Source: Pagrus major (taxonomy: Eukaryota; Chordata; Actinopteri; Spariformes; Sparidae). From it: 64,000 nt of DNA. The notes under the pieces are model-generated. The model was given only the letters and a program-made list of their open reading frames with translations. It made no database searches and was not told where the DNA came from. Position numbers and translations under genes: made by a program. The stretch covers positions 8,446,664 through 8,510,663 of the forward strand of contig NC_133220.1 of assembly GCF_040436345.1 (NCBI RefSeq), in the 5' to 3' direction. Positions 20,603-33,489 of the stretch are shown here, piece after piece (position 1 is the stretch's first letter; each line of letters starts with the position of its first letter).

Positions 20603-22459
20603 AAATAATTAAACAATTTAATAGTAATGCAGCAAAATCTTCACCTTAAGATGAAACCATTAAATGTTTTTACATGAAAAATGACAGTATTTCAGTAAAT
20701 GCACTTAGTTACAGGACGGTGGAAGGTTTCTCCTCTTCTGTGCAGCAGGTATAATTCATGGCTGGTGTTTATTTTCCTCCCACACTTAAATACATATGGA
20801 TTTCTACTTTTTCACCCAGAATCTGAACTTTTAAATTTTTTTTTAAATAAGTTGAGCTGCTCCACAATGTTTCCACAAACCCCTGGGTGAAAAAATCACT
20901 GATCTACAGCTACTAGAATACTGGATTAACCTGCAGCGATGGTTCACAGTTGGCAGAATCCGTCTTGGCAGAATCCAGACCTGTGAGAATACAGAAGTCA
21001 AAAAACATTTTTTTGATTCCAGCATGTGTGCCACTGACACCACCTCCCACCAGGATCTCAGTCTCACAGGAGGCACACAGCAGCAACAGGGGGTCCCATT
21101 CAAATGCCATCTCGTAACTTCACAGAGGTGTTGATATCTTGCTCAAAATTTGCCTGACAGAGTGTGTAATCATGAAGCAATATGTGGAAATCTCAACTTG
21201 GAATGGAAACCAAAAAAAGTGCTTTATTAATGTGCTTTAGATGGATACAAGTGTGTATTATATGCTGTATGTAACTATTTCAACACAGTTTGCTTGTTTG
21301 AACATACGTGAATTCGCTCAAGTCGAAAAATTGGACCCTTTTCAAATGTAAGATGTTGGGAGCACATTTCTAAAAAGGCATTTTAAATGTTTAGCCTGTT
21401 ATCTTCCTTCAGCAGACTCGGTCCCTCTGTGCAACACTCACACTTTCACTAAGTGGCTTGTCAGCATTGTTTGTATTCACACCAAATGACTATAAAGCTC
21501 GTTCATTGCTCTCAATAACGCCAACAAGCCATTTTTCAAAGGCTGACACGCACAAAAAAAATAAGAGACTAAAAACTCTAAATGTCAACCAATTCCCTCG
21601 AGTGATTTACAAACAATCATTCTGCGAATATACAGCATTAAATCTGTCCACACACAACAGGCTCATAGTGTAGACTTACAATTAATCTTGCCGGCGCTCT
21701 GCAGTCAATTGACTTTGTAACATCAAGAAAAGAACAGGCCATGAAAAATGTAGCTGCAGAGTTTCACTGCAGAGGATATCCAACAAAGTTACTCTGAAGG
21801 TTTCTGTGGCTGTATACTTTTTAAGAAGAGCGTGTTTCATGTCAGGTGCAACCATATATTTAAGTAATACACAGGAATAAACATCAAGTCACCAGATTTT
21901 GGACGCCGGCTGCAGGGATTTGCTCCCATTCAGCCACAAGAGCACAGATATTGTATTCAAAGTCGGAGCTAGCATTAAGGACGCTGAGGTGTTTATCTGT
22001 TTAAATTCTGAATTTAAGGTTTTAGCTAATGATTTTTATTTCATGAAGTCTCAAAGACCTTCATGCTGGGAAACAAAAATCAGCAGAAGGTATAACTTAA
22101 CAGCTAACTAAATGAATAAAATATTAAACATCTCAGTGGTTCAGAGACCTTCTTTCTGGGTTTTCTGGTCCAGAATTTCTGAATGAAGGAATGAACTTGT
22201 GACCTCAGCATTTCTATAATCCTTTCTAAGGCGCTTGTTGGACCGGCTCTGTCAGGGCTCTATGGTGACCAATCAATGTCTTCCACTCTGAACAGGGAAA
22301 ACTCATGCAGGTGTGCAGTTCAAGATGTTCAAAAAGTCAAAAGTCTTTGTCGGACTGCCACCACAAGGTCTTAATGTCATCGAGAACATCAGTGTGTGCT
22401 GTTTAAAGGCATTAAAGGCAAACTACACTGAGGTTATACATCAAAGTCTGTCATTAGAT

Positions 22460-22850
22460 CCTCGGCTCTGCTAATGGCTAGCGGCTACATTAGCTGATAC
22501 TAGCATAATTCATCCGTTCGATGCTACAACCATCCTGGGATCACTCATTAGCTGCTACTCACTCATATAGGCCCCACTTACTTACTATAACTCACTCATT
22601 AGCCGAGACTAGCTATCTATAGCGCACTCAGTAGCAGCTACTAGCATGCTGTAACTCACTCATTAGCTGCTATTAGCATAATTTAGCCTTTAGCTGCTAC
22701 TTATCTTATGTAACTCATTCCTTCCATTTACTCACTCATTAGCTACTGCTACTATACTGTAACTCGCACATTAGCTGCTATTAGCACGACTAACTAATTA
22801 GCCGCCACTTGCATAACTCACTCATTAGCCACTACTAGCATAACTCACCC
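22460..22850. repeat. Degenerate minisatellite of CTCATTAGCTGCTACTAGCAT units
   Basis: Blocks of about 25-50 bp containing ACTCACTCATTAGC and GCTACTAGCATA recur at least eight times with point changes and length variation. There is no open frame of interest. Confidence 0.75.
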
Positions 22851-22871
22851 GAATCCCCACTTGAACTGACT

Positions 22872-23010
22872 GCAATTGATTTGCATTGTGGGTAATGTAG
22901 GCGCCAGATTCGCTCAAGGAAAAAGATTTTCCGGGAAAAGATTTTTTCTAAAACTAAAACCATCCTGAGTCTGACAATGTTATAAGAGTGTAATGACACA
23001 TCAGTGGAGA
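22872..23010. repeat. TGCATTGTGGGTAATGTAGGCG repeat, copy 1
   Basis: GCATTGTGGGTAATGTAGGC recurs at about 45078-45098. In both places it is followed some 80-130 bp later by a related GAGTCTGACAATGTTATAA or GAGTCCAACAGTGTTATAG block. This marks another dispersed element. Confidence 0.5.
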
Positions 23011-23032
23011 ACTGGTTACAGACTATATATAT

Positions 23033-23061
23033 ATATCTATATATATATATATATATATATA

Positions 23062-23141
<80 letters not shown>
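23033..23141. repeat. (AT)n microsatellite, about 110 bp
   Basis: A long alternating AT run broken by two CTAT interruptions. It lies about 200 bp upstream of the CpG-rich candidate first exon of draxin. Confidence 0.95.
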
Positions 23142-23143
<2 letters not shown>

Positions 23144-23339
23144 TCGACATTTGTCTAAACTAAAGTGAGTTCAGGAGATGATTTTCTTGGCATTTAAAGG
23201 TAATTCCCACCCGGTTAAAGCATTTTGTGCATTCAGATCTGGTGTCTGGCTGATGTGATGGGAACACTTCTGACAGCTGTGATAAAATCATGATGGATTA
23301 AACTCACACTGAAATACTAATGACAACACAAACTGACTC

Positions 23340-23646
23340 CTTCCTGTCTCACTCGCCCCTCCAAGTCAGTCAGTCAGCCAGCCAGCCGTGATGTGGACGC
23401 GCACTCGGGAGCGCGCCCTCGGAGCCGGCGGTGACTCTCCTCTTAAGAAGCAGGAGACGGTCCGGATGCTCGGCACATCCCGGGGCGCACGGAGGAGCGG
23501 ACTACAGAGGTGCTGCTGCTGCTGCTGCTGCCGTGTGTCGGTCCTGTCCGCTGTCAGCCTGCAGCCTGTATGACTGAGCTGCTATTCAAACCGTAAACAA
23601 CAACAACAAGAAAGGAAAAACAACAACAACAAACAAACAAACGCGG
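23340..23646 (+). other. draxin: Candidate non-coding first exon and CpG-rich promoter of draxin
   Basis: The base composition changes sharply to CpG-rich (GGACGCGCACTCGGGAGCGC). After a CAGT/CAGC-repeat stretch the sequence runs to a consensus donor CGG|gtaagg at 23647. The first draxin coding exon has an acceptor immediately before its short leader (34607), so an upstream non-coding exon is required. This is the only promoter-like island between pank4 and draxin, and I infer it is that exon. It includes an upstream ORF (ATG 23391 to stop 23571-23573, 60 codons) with a CTG-repeat-encoded run of seven Cys. A second CpG-moderate zone follows into intron 1. RNA evidence is lacking. Confidence 0.55.
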
Positions 23647-24735
23647 GTAAGGAATTATCTTTTTAACACTAATTGCGTGATTCCCAGTGTGCGCGCGGGG
23701 GCTGGTTATCAATGAAAAGCCCATTAGTGGCGTTTCTTTTGTGTCTTGGATGCGTTTGTGGTTTTTATCTGATGCTCTAATGAGTTTGCTGTGACTTTAT
23801 GGTGATTTATGTTATTTAATATATTTCATTTTTGGGTTATTCATGAAGTATTTGTCTGTAGATCTCAGTTCTGAAGAGATTTTATGATTACGCGCATGAT
23901 TTAGGCTGCATGCGCGCGTAAAAACGCACCAATAATGATGTCACAAAGCTTAATAACTTAATTAATGCACATTGTTCCCTCCCAGTATCACAGATTATAT
24001 ATATAAAAAAAGGCAGTTTGACTTGCAGAAAGAGTGTCGATCATCACCAGAGCAATCAGCAAAACATTAGATTTGGTTTTGATACCAGAGAAACTGAGTT
24101 AAATTGATAATCGGTTCAACTTTTGTGCCGGTGTTTCCTGCTGTCAGGCTTTAAACTCAGATCAACATCACAAAGGAATTTATTGGATGAATGGTGAAGA
24201 GAATCAGAAATGATTGCAGCGATTATCTCTTCCTGACAGCTCATTGTTGCTCCCTGCACACACACACCAAAGACAGTGTTAACAGTGTGTGTGTGGTGTG
24301 TATCTGTGTGTGTGTGTGTGTGTGTGTGAGAGACAGATAAAGGAAGGAAGGAAAGGAGGGAGGAGGGGGAGGAGGAAAGAGAGAGATTAAAGTTGGGAGT
24401 CTCAGTGTGACACCGTGCAATTAAAAAGTGGAACATGCTGCAGAGCACCAAATATTTGTGGACTCACATTAACGAGTTGATGTTAATTAATTGCAAGTCG
24501 ATCAGCAGGGAAGCATCAGACGTGATCAGGACCCCACAGTGAGTCGACCTCGGGGCCAAAACAAAGCTCGGGATGCGCTTTAATACCTGATAAAGACGAG
24601 ACAACCCGAGGAGACGCTAACATTTGATGTTCGCGCGGAAATTAATTTAGTCTTTCCCCCCCAAAATGTGCATTTTTTACATAATTAGCTGACACACTTC
24701 AAGACTTCAAGTCTAGAACAAGGACTCAAACACCC

Positions 24736-24951
24736 TTTAGAGGAGCACTGTGTAGATCCAAACAGTAATAATGAGCCAATAACACAAACAAAGACGGCTC
24801 TCAGAAGAAAATAACGTCCCAGATAGCAGTTTTTGAAGCTAGAAAGGTGGCAGGGTCCGCCACATATAAACAAAGTAAAACAGTATGATGAAGGTCTTTC
24901 TCTTCTGATTAAAATGTCTTCCCCGAAATCTACATACTGCACCTTTAAACA
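24736..24951. repeat. Short inverted-repeat element (GCACTGTGTAG family), copy 1
   Basis: It opens TTAGAGGAGCACTGTGTAG and closes CTACATACTGCACCTTTAA, imperfect terminal inverted repeats typical of a MITE. The interior has GGTGGCAGGGTCCGCCACAT and AAGGTCTTTCTCTTCTGATT. Related copies lie at 39338-39540 and 52425-52775. Confidence 0.7.
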
Positions 24952-25518
24952 TCTTATTTTCGACACACAAACAATTTAATTTCTTTCATCCTGAGTTTGA
25001 GTTTCAGCCAAACAGCTACATCACTGAACACCCGCCCGGTCTCCTCCACCTTCACCGGCGGTGGTGGTGTTAAAGCTGGTGGCTGCATCTGTTTGATGGA
25101 GACTCTTTGAACACTGGCAGGCGGTCAGCCAGCGCTGCTCGCCGCCACCCGGAGGAGGGAGGAGAGAAAACTTTGGGCTCATATAATGCGTTTACATGCT
25201 TCACTTGATCGTCTCTAAACACGAGTGTTTCCCTCCCGCTGACCGGTCAAACTGTTCCCATGCACACACACACACAGACACACACAGACCCAGGTGTCCA
25301 CATTTAACAAGTTGTGTTGCTGGTTTTTCAGAAGCCAAAGCTTTGTTGTTGTTGTGTGTTAGAGGGGATTCAGCTGGTGTCCTTATCTGCCACCAAATGA
25401 AAGATGCCACCGACACTTTGTTCTAATTAAGACGGGATAAATCCTCCCTCCGTCTCTCTCTCCTCTCTGTCCTCCCTCTCACAGCGTTACATCTTATTTT
25501 CTCCTTTCCTCTCAGTTT

Positions 25519-25573
25519 CTTCCTCCTCCTCCTCCTCCTCCTCCTCCTCCTCCTCCTCGTCCTCCTCCTCCTC
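25519..25573. repeat. (TCC)n microsatellite
   Basis: A run of TCC/CTC units with one CGT interruption. It encodes a spurious Glu-rich minus-strand frame. Confidence 0.95.
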
Positions 25574-28262
25574 CCTTTTGTCTCTCTCATTCTCCCTCCT
25601 CTCTGTGGGACGCCTCTTGCTCTGCTTCTGGTGCTGTTTGTGTCTCACAGCATTTTTGGATCCTGCCTCTATGTGGGTGTCTGGAGGAGGTTCCCCCCGC
25701 TGTGACTGAGCGAGTGTGTGTGTTTGTGTGCATGCATTGATTGTCACGGAGAGAAAGTGAGTGTGTGAATGTGAAGGAGATAAGGGGGGCCACGTCGCAG
25801 GATGTTACCATGCATCAGCGACAATGTTCTGGTTCTCGCCCCACATCTGTTGTTACCTGCGACCGAATTACCGGTGAATCATCGGGTGTCTCCCTGCTCT
25901 CTGCTCCGGCTCACTCGCTGACAGATGGACCTTCCTTATGGCTCTTGTTTTTTTGTTTTTTTATCACCCTGTGTCGCTTCCAGGGGCCTTTGCCATCCAA
26001 TACACACCTAAAAGCTGCAAACCCTCCCAGTCGGTGCGTGAATCCCCAGTCCTGATATTGTTTTGCAAGAGGATTTCGGGAGACAAAGCACTTTTATATT
26101 GCTGAAGTCAGGTGCTATTGGCCCTTTAGGAAATGAAGTTTTATGGTGTTAACTGCAGCTTGGCAGGGGTGTTTATTACGCAGAGGCGTTGACTGGAGCT
26201 GTAATTTGGGCTGCTTGTTATTGAGCTGATATTTATGATAATTTTGTGGCGCAAACTCGACGTTTTTTACCCCGAAAATGAGAGAAATAAAAGTGTTTGC
26301 TAGTGCATCAAATGTTCAGCATTATTACCTGGAGATGAATGTCTCTGTTTGGAGCCCAGCTGAATTGTGTTTGTGACATATCTTTTTATTTGAGTCTATT
26401 ACACTTAATCACGCACTTTCTTCTTATTATCTGTCACAGAACAGATACTTAAGCTGTTTGCTCGCTGAGCCGAGAAGCTGAAAGGAGATATTTAGTTTGT
26501 TCTTGTGGAGCTTCGCACGACCAAAAGTGACCTGTGATTTCTTTTTTCCCCCCCTTTTTTTTATTCCTTTAGTAGGATCATTTCTTTGGCTTTTACCCAA
26601 AGCAAACACATGACAGTACAGAGTTAACGTCAAATCAAAGCGGAAACACATTTTCTTCCCACCTTGCGTTTCCAAAGTGGTGTTAAGGCGAGCGGATTGT
26701 TTCAACAACACAGGACAAAACGTGAGTTCATTCGTTAATTTAGTCTCTAACGGACACGTGAAAGAAGATAGAAATGGTGCCAGGCTACATCGGAAGTCAG
26801 GCTTCATTTTCCAACGAGATTTTGTGCCCGACAATGGCAGACAGTGTGAGTGAAAGCGAGCTCTATATGTGCAATCAACATTCACTTCCTGATGGTACGT
26901 TAAAGCAAAAAACTTGTCTGTTGCTAGTTTAAGATAGACACCGTCCGCAATAACAAAAACGTAAAGTAACTCAACGAGATAAGACAAAACATCGAGACAC
27001 GGGGCAACGTCTCAGTCCAAGGATCGTATGATCAACATCCTCAAAACAGAAAGATCAACAATCAATCTGTTTTGTTCGTACAGATCGATAGAAATGATCC
27101 CAACAACGGTTGCTACGCTTGTAAAACGTTTTAGCTGTTGTTCAGGTTGGAGTTAGTGAAGTTAAACAAATCTCTGGATGTGATGGAAAGAGAAAACCAT
27201 GAATGCTGGGTTACTGGTGTATTTTTTTAACTGGGAGCAGAAACTTCCTGGAGAAAGTCACATGGATGAAACAAACAAGATTAAAAGTGATAATTGAGCT
27301 TTTTTTTCAAATGCTGGTATTTAGATTTTGTTACTTTTCGGCAGAGTCAAGCGAGCTGGTTCCATTGATTTTCAGTGTTAATGCTAAGCTAATTGCCTCT
27401 GGCTAAAGCTTATTATTCAACACATGCAGGTTTTGTACAATAACCAGACCAGATTCTCACAGTATCCTGGTGTATGATATTATACAATTATTATTATTAT
27501 TGTCACTTACAATGACCCTTAAGGGAATGAAACAAAAGACTCAATTATAATCTCACACAAAAAACTGTCCTGACAGACATGAAACTCGATATAAACTGAC
27601 TGATATATATTTTCTTCTAACACTAATATGTTAGAATTCATTACTTTATATAAGCAAACTTACAGTTTTCATGCAAAACCGCTCTACTGCTGAAACCCTG
27701 TGAACTCTGGAAAAGAAAGCACATTTCCCCAAATCCTGAACTTTTCCATTAAACCTTTAATCTCAGCATGCGGCCAAGAAGAAGAAGAAGAAGAAGAAGA
27801 AGAAAAGAAATCCTGAAGGTGGCCTCTGCCTGACATGACAGCTCTGCTCCGACAGCCTGTTTGTGGGGTCTTTGTTTGCTGGATCCTTATGGCCCCGCTG
27901 GTTGCTATGAGAGATAAAACAACAGGAGCAGATGGCTCCTGGAGGTTTGGTGTCCCAGCAGGTGAAAGCTAAGAGATGCACACGTACAGCAATTTAATAC
28001 CGGGGGTCGCCTCCTGCTGCACCTCGCTGCTCTTTCCTCTCAAAGTGAAGTATATTTTTTATAACGCCGTGCTTTAGGGACTGACCGATTGATCACACGC
28101 TGGAGAGAGGTCTCTGATCTCATCACAGCTTAATCATCCAGCCCTCCGATAGTGCCCTCCTTTGCAAGATTATCTTTCACTTCATACTCATCTCGCTCCG
28201 CTCTGATCCACGTGTCCCCGGTGGCCGTCTCACACTGTACGCTGTGCTTATAAAAGCGTCTG

Positions 28263-28265
<3 letters not shown>

Positions 28266-28319
<54 letters not shown>
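28266..28319. repeat. (CA)n microsatellite
   Basis: About 27 CA units in draxin intron 1. Confidence 0.95.
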
Positions 28320-28324
<5 letters not shown>

Positions 28325-29620
28325 TGTGTTTTCTGCAGAATATCAACAATAATAAACCAATGTAAGGTTCCCTGCACCGGCTTCCTAAAGATGCAGAATT
28401 GATTTTGAGATTTCATTATGTTTTATATAGCTGCACATATTTTCTCTTCAGACGTCAATAAACTCGACATCACCACCTCGAGATCTGAGCGGCAGATCTT
28501 TAAATCCTGTCTGAGGTCAAAGTGAGACATAAAGTTGTCCCGCAGCTGTCGCGTTCCTTTTCAAAAAACGTTCAGTTATTTATTTGATGCTTTACGCTCG
28601 ATTACGTCCGCGCTGTAAATTTCCCCCTGACATTGCGATTATCTTGAGGATGTCCTGAGACGACACACACCTTTTACAGCCCGCTGTGAACTCCAGAGTG
28701 TGTATGCTGGTGTGTGTCACTGCAATAACACACCTAGTGTTGTTTTATTTCTACCACTGCTTCCATTTTGCTGTTGCTCTGTTGGCTGTAAGGACATTTG
28801 ATTGGCTGTAAAGTCACTGTGTTATTGATGCTGCGATAAAATTGTGAATGGATTTCTAATGTACAACATCTAAACCAGGATAATGTGCTATTTTAATGCA
28901 AGTCAACTTGGACTGGACTCGTTTATTTCACTGTTCACGTATTTGTTCGATTGGTAGATATTCGGTCTTTTTGGATTTGGATAATCGGATATAGGGTTTT
29001 TGTGTGTTTATTTGTTTGTTTTCTAAATATAGCCAATCAATACCTTGTTTAACTAAACACTCGGGGATCACAAACCTGCAGAAAACACACCAAACCTTTT
29101 TGGAAAATGTAGGGTCATGCTCAGCGCTCCCTCCTCCCCCTTACAGAGGCTTTGAATATTCGCTGCTGATTACTACGGAAGCTCCAGAGGCCCAAAATGG
29201 CATTCGGACGGCCATAAATTCAGAGTAGAGGGTCGTAACACTCTGTGGTTGGAGCTAGCCCGGCAGCTACTGTGACTTTTTTCTACTTTTGGCTACTTAC
29301 CGCCACCTACTATGACAAAGCGAGCACAGAAAGACACAGAAACGATTAACGAGGTGCTGGATTATTTACACAGTATCATCATATGTGTATTTTAAACAAG
29401 ATACTGATATTTCATTGTCAATACCAGTATTGATTAAAAAGATACATTTGTAGTCAAATTGAAGAAAACGTTTGCATAAATTCAGATGTCAGTTTTTCCT
29501 CCCTTATGTTTTTAAGTGGATGAAAACGAACATGAATCTCTTTAACGAGCACTAATTGAAGAATTTGCTGGATCGACATTGAGACTCTCAGCTCACGTTG
29601 GTTGCAGGAATAATTCAGTC

Positions 29621-30062
29621 CAGTGGTTCCCAAACTTTTTCTGTAGGTGACAACAATTTGAAGCCCCTCTACTCCTCGTCTTCTGCTTCCAAACTCCTTT
29701 AGAAATGACTTTAAACATTGAACTGCAAATGTAGTGTGACATCTTACTGATTAAAACTAAAAATAGACCAAGTCGTCTTTATAGTGGATGATATTAAAAG
29801 GAAGCATTGATCTAATGTTTTACGGTGAAACAGTCTTCACTGCTTTCAAAAGATTTTCTCAAAATCGCTTCCCACGTTTTCTTTGCAAGAAACACACTGA
29901 GGGTGAGATGTTCCTCGTCATGTTTTCTTGTCTTTCATTTGGTGTCGTCTCTTCACAGACTCGTCCAATCTCTGCAGAAGCATGCCTCATTCATTTAGCC
30001 TCACCCTGATATAACTCCAGGCCCTCCCTAGGGGTCGCGCCCCCTCACTTTGGGAACCACTG
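29621..30062. mobile_element. hAT-like non-autonomous DNA transposon (MITE)
   Basis: The left end CAGTGGTTCCCAAACTTTTT and the right end TCACTTTGGGAACCACTG are terminal inverted repeats. The flanking 8-mers ATTCAGTC and ATTTAGTG agree at 6 of 8 positions, consistent with the 8-bp target duplication of hAT elements. The 440-bp body has no transposase frame and carries the subterminal GGGGTCGCGCCCCC common to this type. Confidence 0.8.
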
Positions 30063-31254
30063 ATTTAGTGCATCCAGTCCTCGGCTTCAGCAAATTATAA
30101 TAAATCCTTGAAGTCAAACATTTATATAAAGGCTCTATATTTACTCTTAGAAGGTCACAACAGTGTCTCAACTTGAAAGCTCGGTTTCAAATCTTTATTA
30201 TTTTTCTACAACAATGAATATTTATGACTGAATAAACTAAATTTAAAGTTAAAACTCGGCATCCTTGAGGATTATTTATGAAGAGTTCAACATTCAAAAC
30301 ATCTCCGAATCTGCTTCTGTAGGACTGTGTGGAAACTGCTCCACGTTTCTGTCATCAGACTGTGATTTAAATATTGTTAAATCCTGACTCATGCACAGAA
30401 ATACGTGACATCATGTCTCCAACAGCGAGCAGATGAGCACAGACAGAGAAACATCTCCAGTGAAATAAGCACAACTTTGTAACTGGCGGATAAGTAGGTG
30501 ATTGAATTTCACATGTTGGACTCTTTTAAAGCCATGAAATCTTAAGTCCAAACGATGACTCTTTCAGTGTTTCCGTACGGCGTCAGCGACTGTTTAAATG
30601 TTGCATTATCTCCAACTCGTCAGTTCCAGGCCACTTGTTTGGCCTCCCATCGCCTCAGTAGCAGATGCTCGCCCTGCTGTGCCCTGCCGACAACACACAG
30701 CCATGTATAATACGAGCTCTGGCAGGAGGCTGTGTTGTTCGCAGAGGTTGTTTATCACACACAAGAGACTGTGCTTAAAACCCGGAATGCCACCCAGAGT
30801 GCTCCATTATCGTCCCCATCCTGCGTCTCCTCAAAGGACCACCTGTTAGCGGCACATGAAAGTCTAAAAGAGGAAAACAGGGCACTGCTGTGCCGAGATA
30901 CTCGGTCGCCCTCCATCTCCGCCCGCCGCCTCTTTTCTCATGACAGGTCTATTCAGGCTTTAGATTTGATGGGGTTGACGCATGGTGCCTTCTGTTTCTA
31001 TGGACGTGTCGCATCTTTCTTTTATGTCTGGAAAATTAATTTTTCAAAGGGTCATGTCGATGTGCTGTCGCTGCTATTATCTCCACCTCGGTTGATTCTT
31101 CTCCGGCTCTGTTGCTGCAGACACTTAGAGTGTTAATCCTTATTGAGATAAGCAGGTACAAGCAAGAAATGGTTGGGTCTGTTTTGTTATCTCTTGAGAA
31201 AAGAGAAAAAAAAAATCTCCCGGATCTCGTTCACATTCAAGGAATATCCCACCA

Positions 31255-31490
31255 AAGATCCACCTCATTATTTGATCATTAATCTGCTGATTATTTTCAC
31301 GATAAATCAATGAATCCTTTAGTCTATAAAATGCCAAAACATTGTGAAAAATGCTAATCACAATCTACCAGAGCCCAAAGTGACATGTTCAGATCGCTCT
31401 TTATGTTCAACCAACAGTCCAAAACCAAAAAACTCTGCATTTACTGTCATAAATGACAAAGAAAAGTAGCAAATCCTCACATTTTGGCAT
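31255..31490 (+). repeat. Dispersed teleost repeat (CTATAAAATG family)
   Basis: It contains GATCATTAATCTGCTGATTA, TAGTCTATAAAATGCC and CCAACAGTCCAAAACC and corresponds block for block to 46551-46740. Reverse copies lie at 7950-8190 and 38950-39125. Confidence 0.65.
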
Positions 31491-31929
31491 TGGCTCTGTC
31501 CAAAAGCACCTCTAAAGCTCTCAAATCAACACATTTTATTCTTGTTTGTTTAATTTCCACGAAATAACAAAACATGAAAATGACACGTTGTGGTTTTACG
31601 GGAGGTTTTGTGCAGGACTTTGTTTTCAGACAGTCTCTCCTAGAAGACATTCACAGCATTGCACTCGCTTGTTCACACGAGAAGTGACAGAAATAGCTGT
31701 GTAACAAATGAAAAAAAAGAGCGAGGAGGGAAGTTCAAACCCAGCTTCACTTTCTCCTCCTCCTCACACCTGATCAGTCGCTGCATAAAGTGGGTGACAA
31801 TGTTGGTTTGTGTGTTTCAGAAAGTTACACTACCACTGAATGTCGTGGTGAGGAGGTTTCTGAAGCTGCTGGACCATCGAAACATTTCACAGTCTCGTTT
31901 TTTGGAGATGGTTAATCTTCATGTGTCAT

Positions 31930-32285
31930 GTTTTACTTTCCACTTCCTGTCTTTGTCTGTTTCCCAGCCCTTTTTCTGTGTACTCCTGTGTTTCGTGTCT
32001 TCATTGGCTCTTGTGTATTTCAGTCTGTGGTTTTCCTTTACTCTGCGTTGGCTTGTCTGTTTTCATCCTAGTGTTCCTGTGCCTGTATTCCCCAGTCGTC
32101 GTATGTCCTCTGTCTTCCCTTATTGTCCTCCATGGTTTCTGGTTTGTCCTCAGTTTTGTTTTTCTCTTTAGTTTTTTCTTGGACTTTCCTTTGCCTGCAT
32201 TTTGGATTTTTGGACTTTGGACCTTCCTGCCACTGTGTATCTTGCATTTGGGTCCATGTTTACTGTACAAACTTAAGATCATCTA
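31930..32285 (+). repeat. Pyrimidine-rich possible LTR remnant
   Basis: A T/C-rich run (CCTGTCTTTGTCTGTTTCCC through GCATTTGGGTCC) resembles the U3/R region of fish Gypsy-type LTRs in base skew and in the CTGCATTTTGGATTTTTGG and GCATTTGGGTCC phrases. No second LTR, primer site or pol sequence is seen. The hydrophobic open frames here (31659-32286) come from the T richness. It may instead be an unrelated skewed repeat. Confidence 0.3.
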
Positions 32286-33489
32286 ACTCTCGGGAAGCAA
32301 GCAAACTAGCGTATCTTCCAAAGTGTTGAACCGTTCCTTCAATAGATATCTATCAAAGCCTCATGTGACGTGACCCTCTATCTCCACTGCCTCACCCAGA
32401 GTCCACTTCGGATTGTTTTCTTATTAAATGACCCCTTTGGTCGTACGAGGTCCAGACCACTCTGCAGCAGCAGCACCTCATGTGTCAAGCAGACAGAGTG
32501 TAATCCCAGCTAAACAGTTTGTGTGTGACACGGCCGACTGCCCTCCCCCCCCCCGACACTCTGAAGGCCTGTTTGGAGATAAAGGTCTCACCTCAGCAGC
32601 CAGCCTCACACTCTTGTTTGCAAACTGCACAGCTGGTCGAACTCCCAGAGGCCAGCCGACGCAGTCTGCCTCTAAATCCCCCCGGGGCGCCGCCTGCGCT
32701 CGCACTGCAAATTTCCCCCGACATCGGCAGCATCCTCTCCACCACCACACACGCACACAAATACACACAACCTTGGTCCTGTTTTTAGAAACAACTAAAT
32801 AACCCAGTGTAAACCCAAGGGTGGGTGTTTTAAACTTGGTGCGTGTCAGCGTGATGAAAGAGCAGAGATCTTATCAACCTCCCCCAACGACACACACAAC
32901 AAAACACAACACACACACACCATCACCAGCAGCTCAATACTTCTCCCTCATTGATTTTCTGTATGCTCCGCGCCGCCGTTTGTCTTTTAACACAAAGGAG
33001 TCGCCTGCCACAGCGCCATAATGTGAGTGTGTGTCGATGGATTGTCGCAGCGTTTGAAAGTGGACGACCAAACAAACCAGATCCTATTTAGAAACAACAG
33101 CATGACCTGTCATCTGACATGACACAAGGAGAACTGGTGTTCACTTATCTGGTGTGTAGTGCAAGGAATGAAGACGGCAAAAAATTGGACACTTTATTGA
33201 TTTTATATCAAATATAGAGTTTTAGTGGAATAGTATTGTATCTATATGATCATCATGGAGTTTTCTATCCGTTGAGTTTGCTTTGTTTTCTTACTGTTTC
33301 CCCCTTTGCCAACACTAAAATCTACTTAGTGTCGGCCAGAATCTGAATATTTGAATCCTTATATGAATGATATTTGCTTGAAATCATTTAGATTTTGATC
33401 AGACAAAAAAAAAACTAACATATGTTGTCATTTAGGTGTTAGACGTGTTTTCACTGTGGTTGTGAAGTAGCGTGGGATCATGGGAGCCG

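Noticed and set aside
25487-25747. Glu-rich minus-strand frame
   Set aside because: It is generated by the TCC microsatellite and has no flanking coding signal.
26427-26987. 186-codon minus-strand open frame, among the longest in the window
   Set aside because: Composition is Lys/Phe/Leu-rich without motifs, no splice or promoter context, and nothing recognisable; it fits chance in draxin intron 1.
31659-32286. Hydrophobic 121-170 codon frames resembling membrane proteins
   Set aside because: The region is T/C-rich and resembles an LTR-type remnant; hydrophobicity follows from T at the second codon position in several frames at once.
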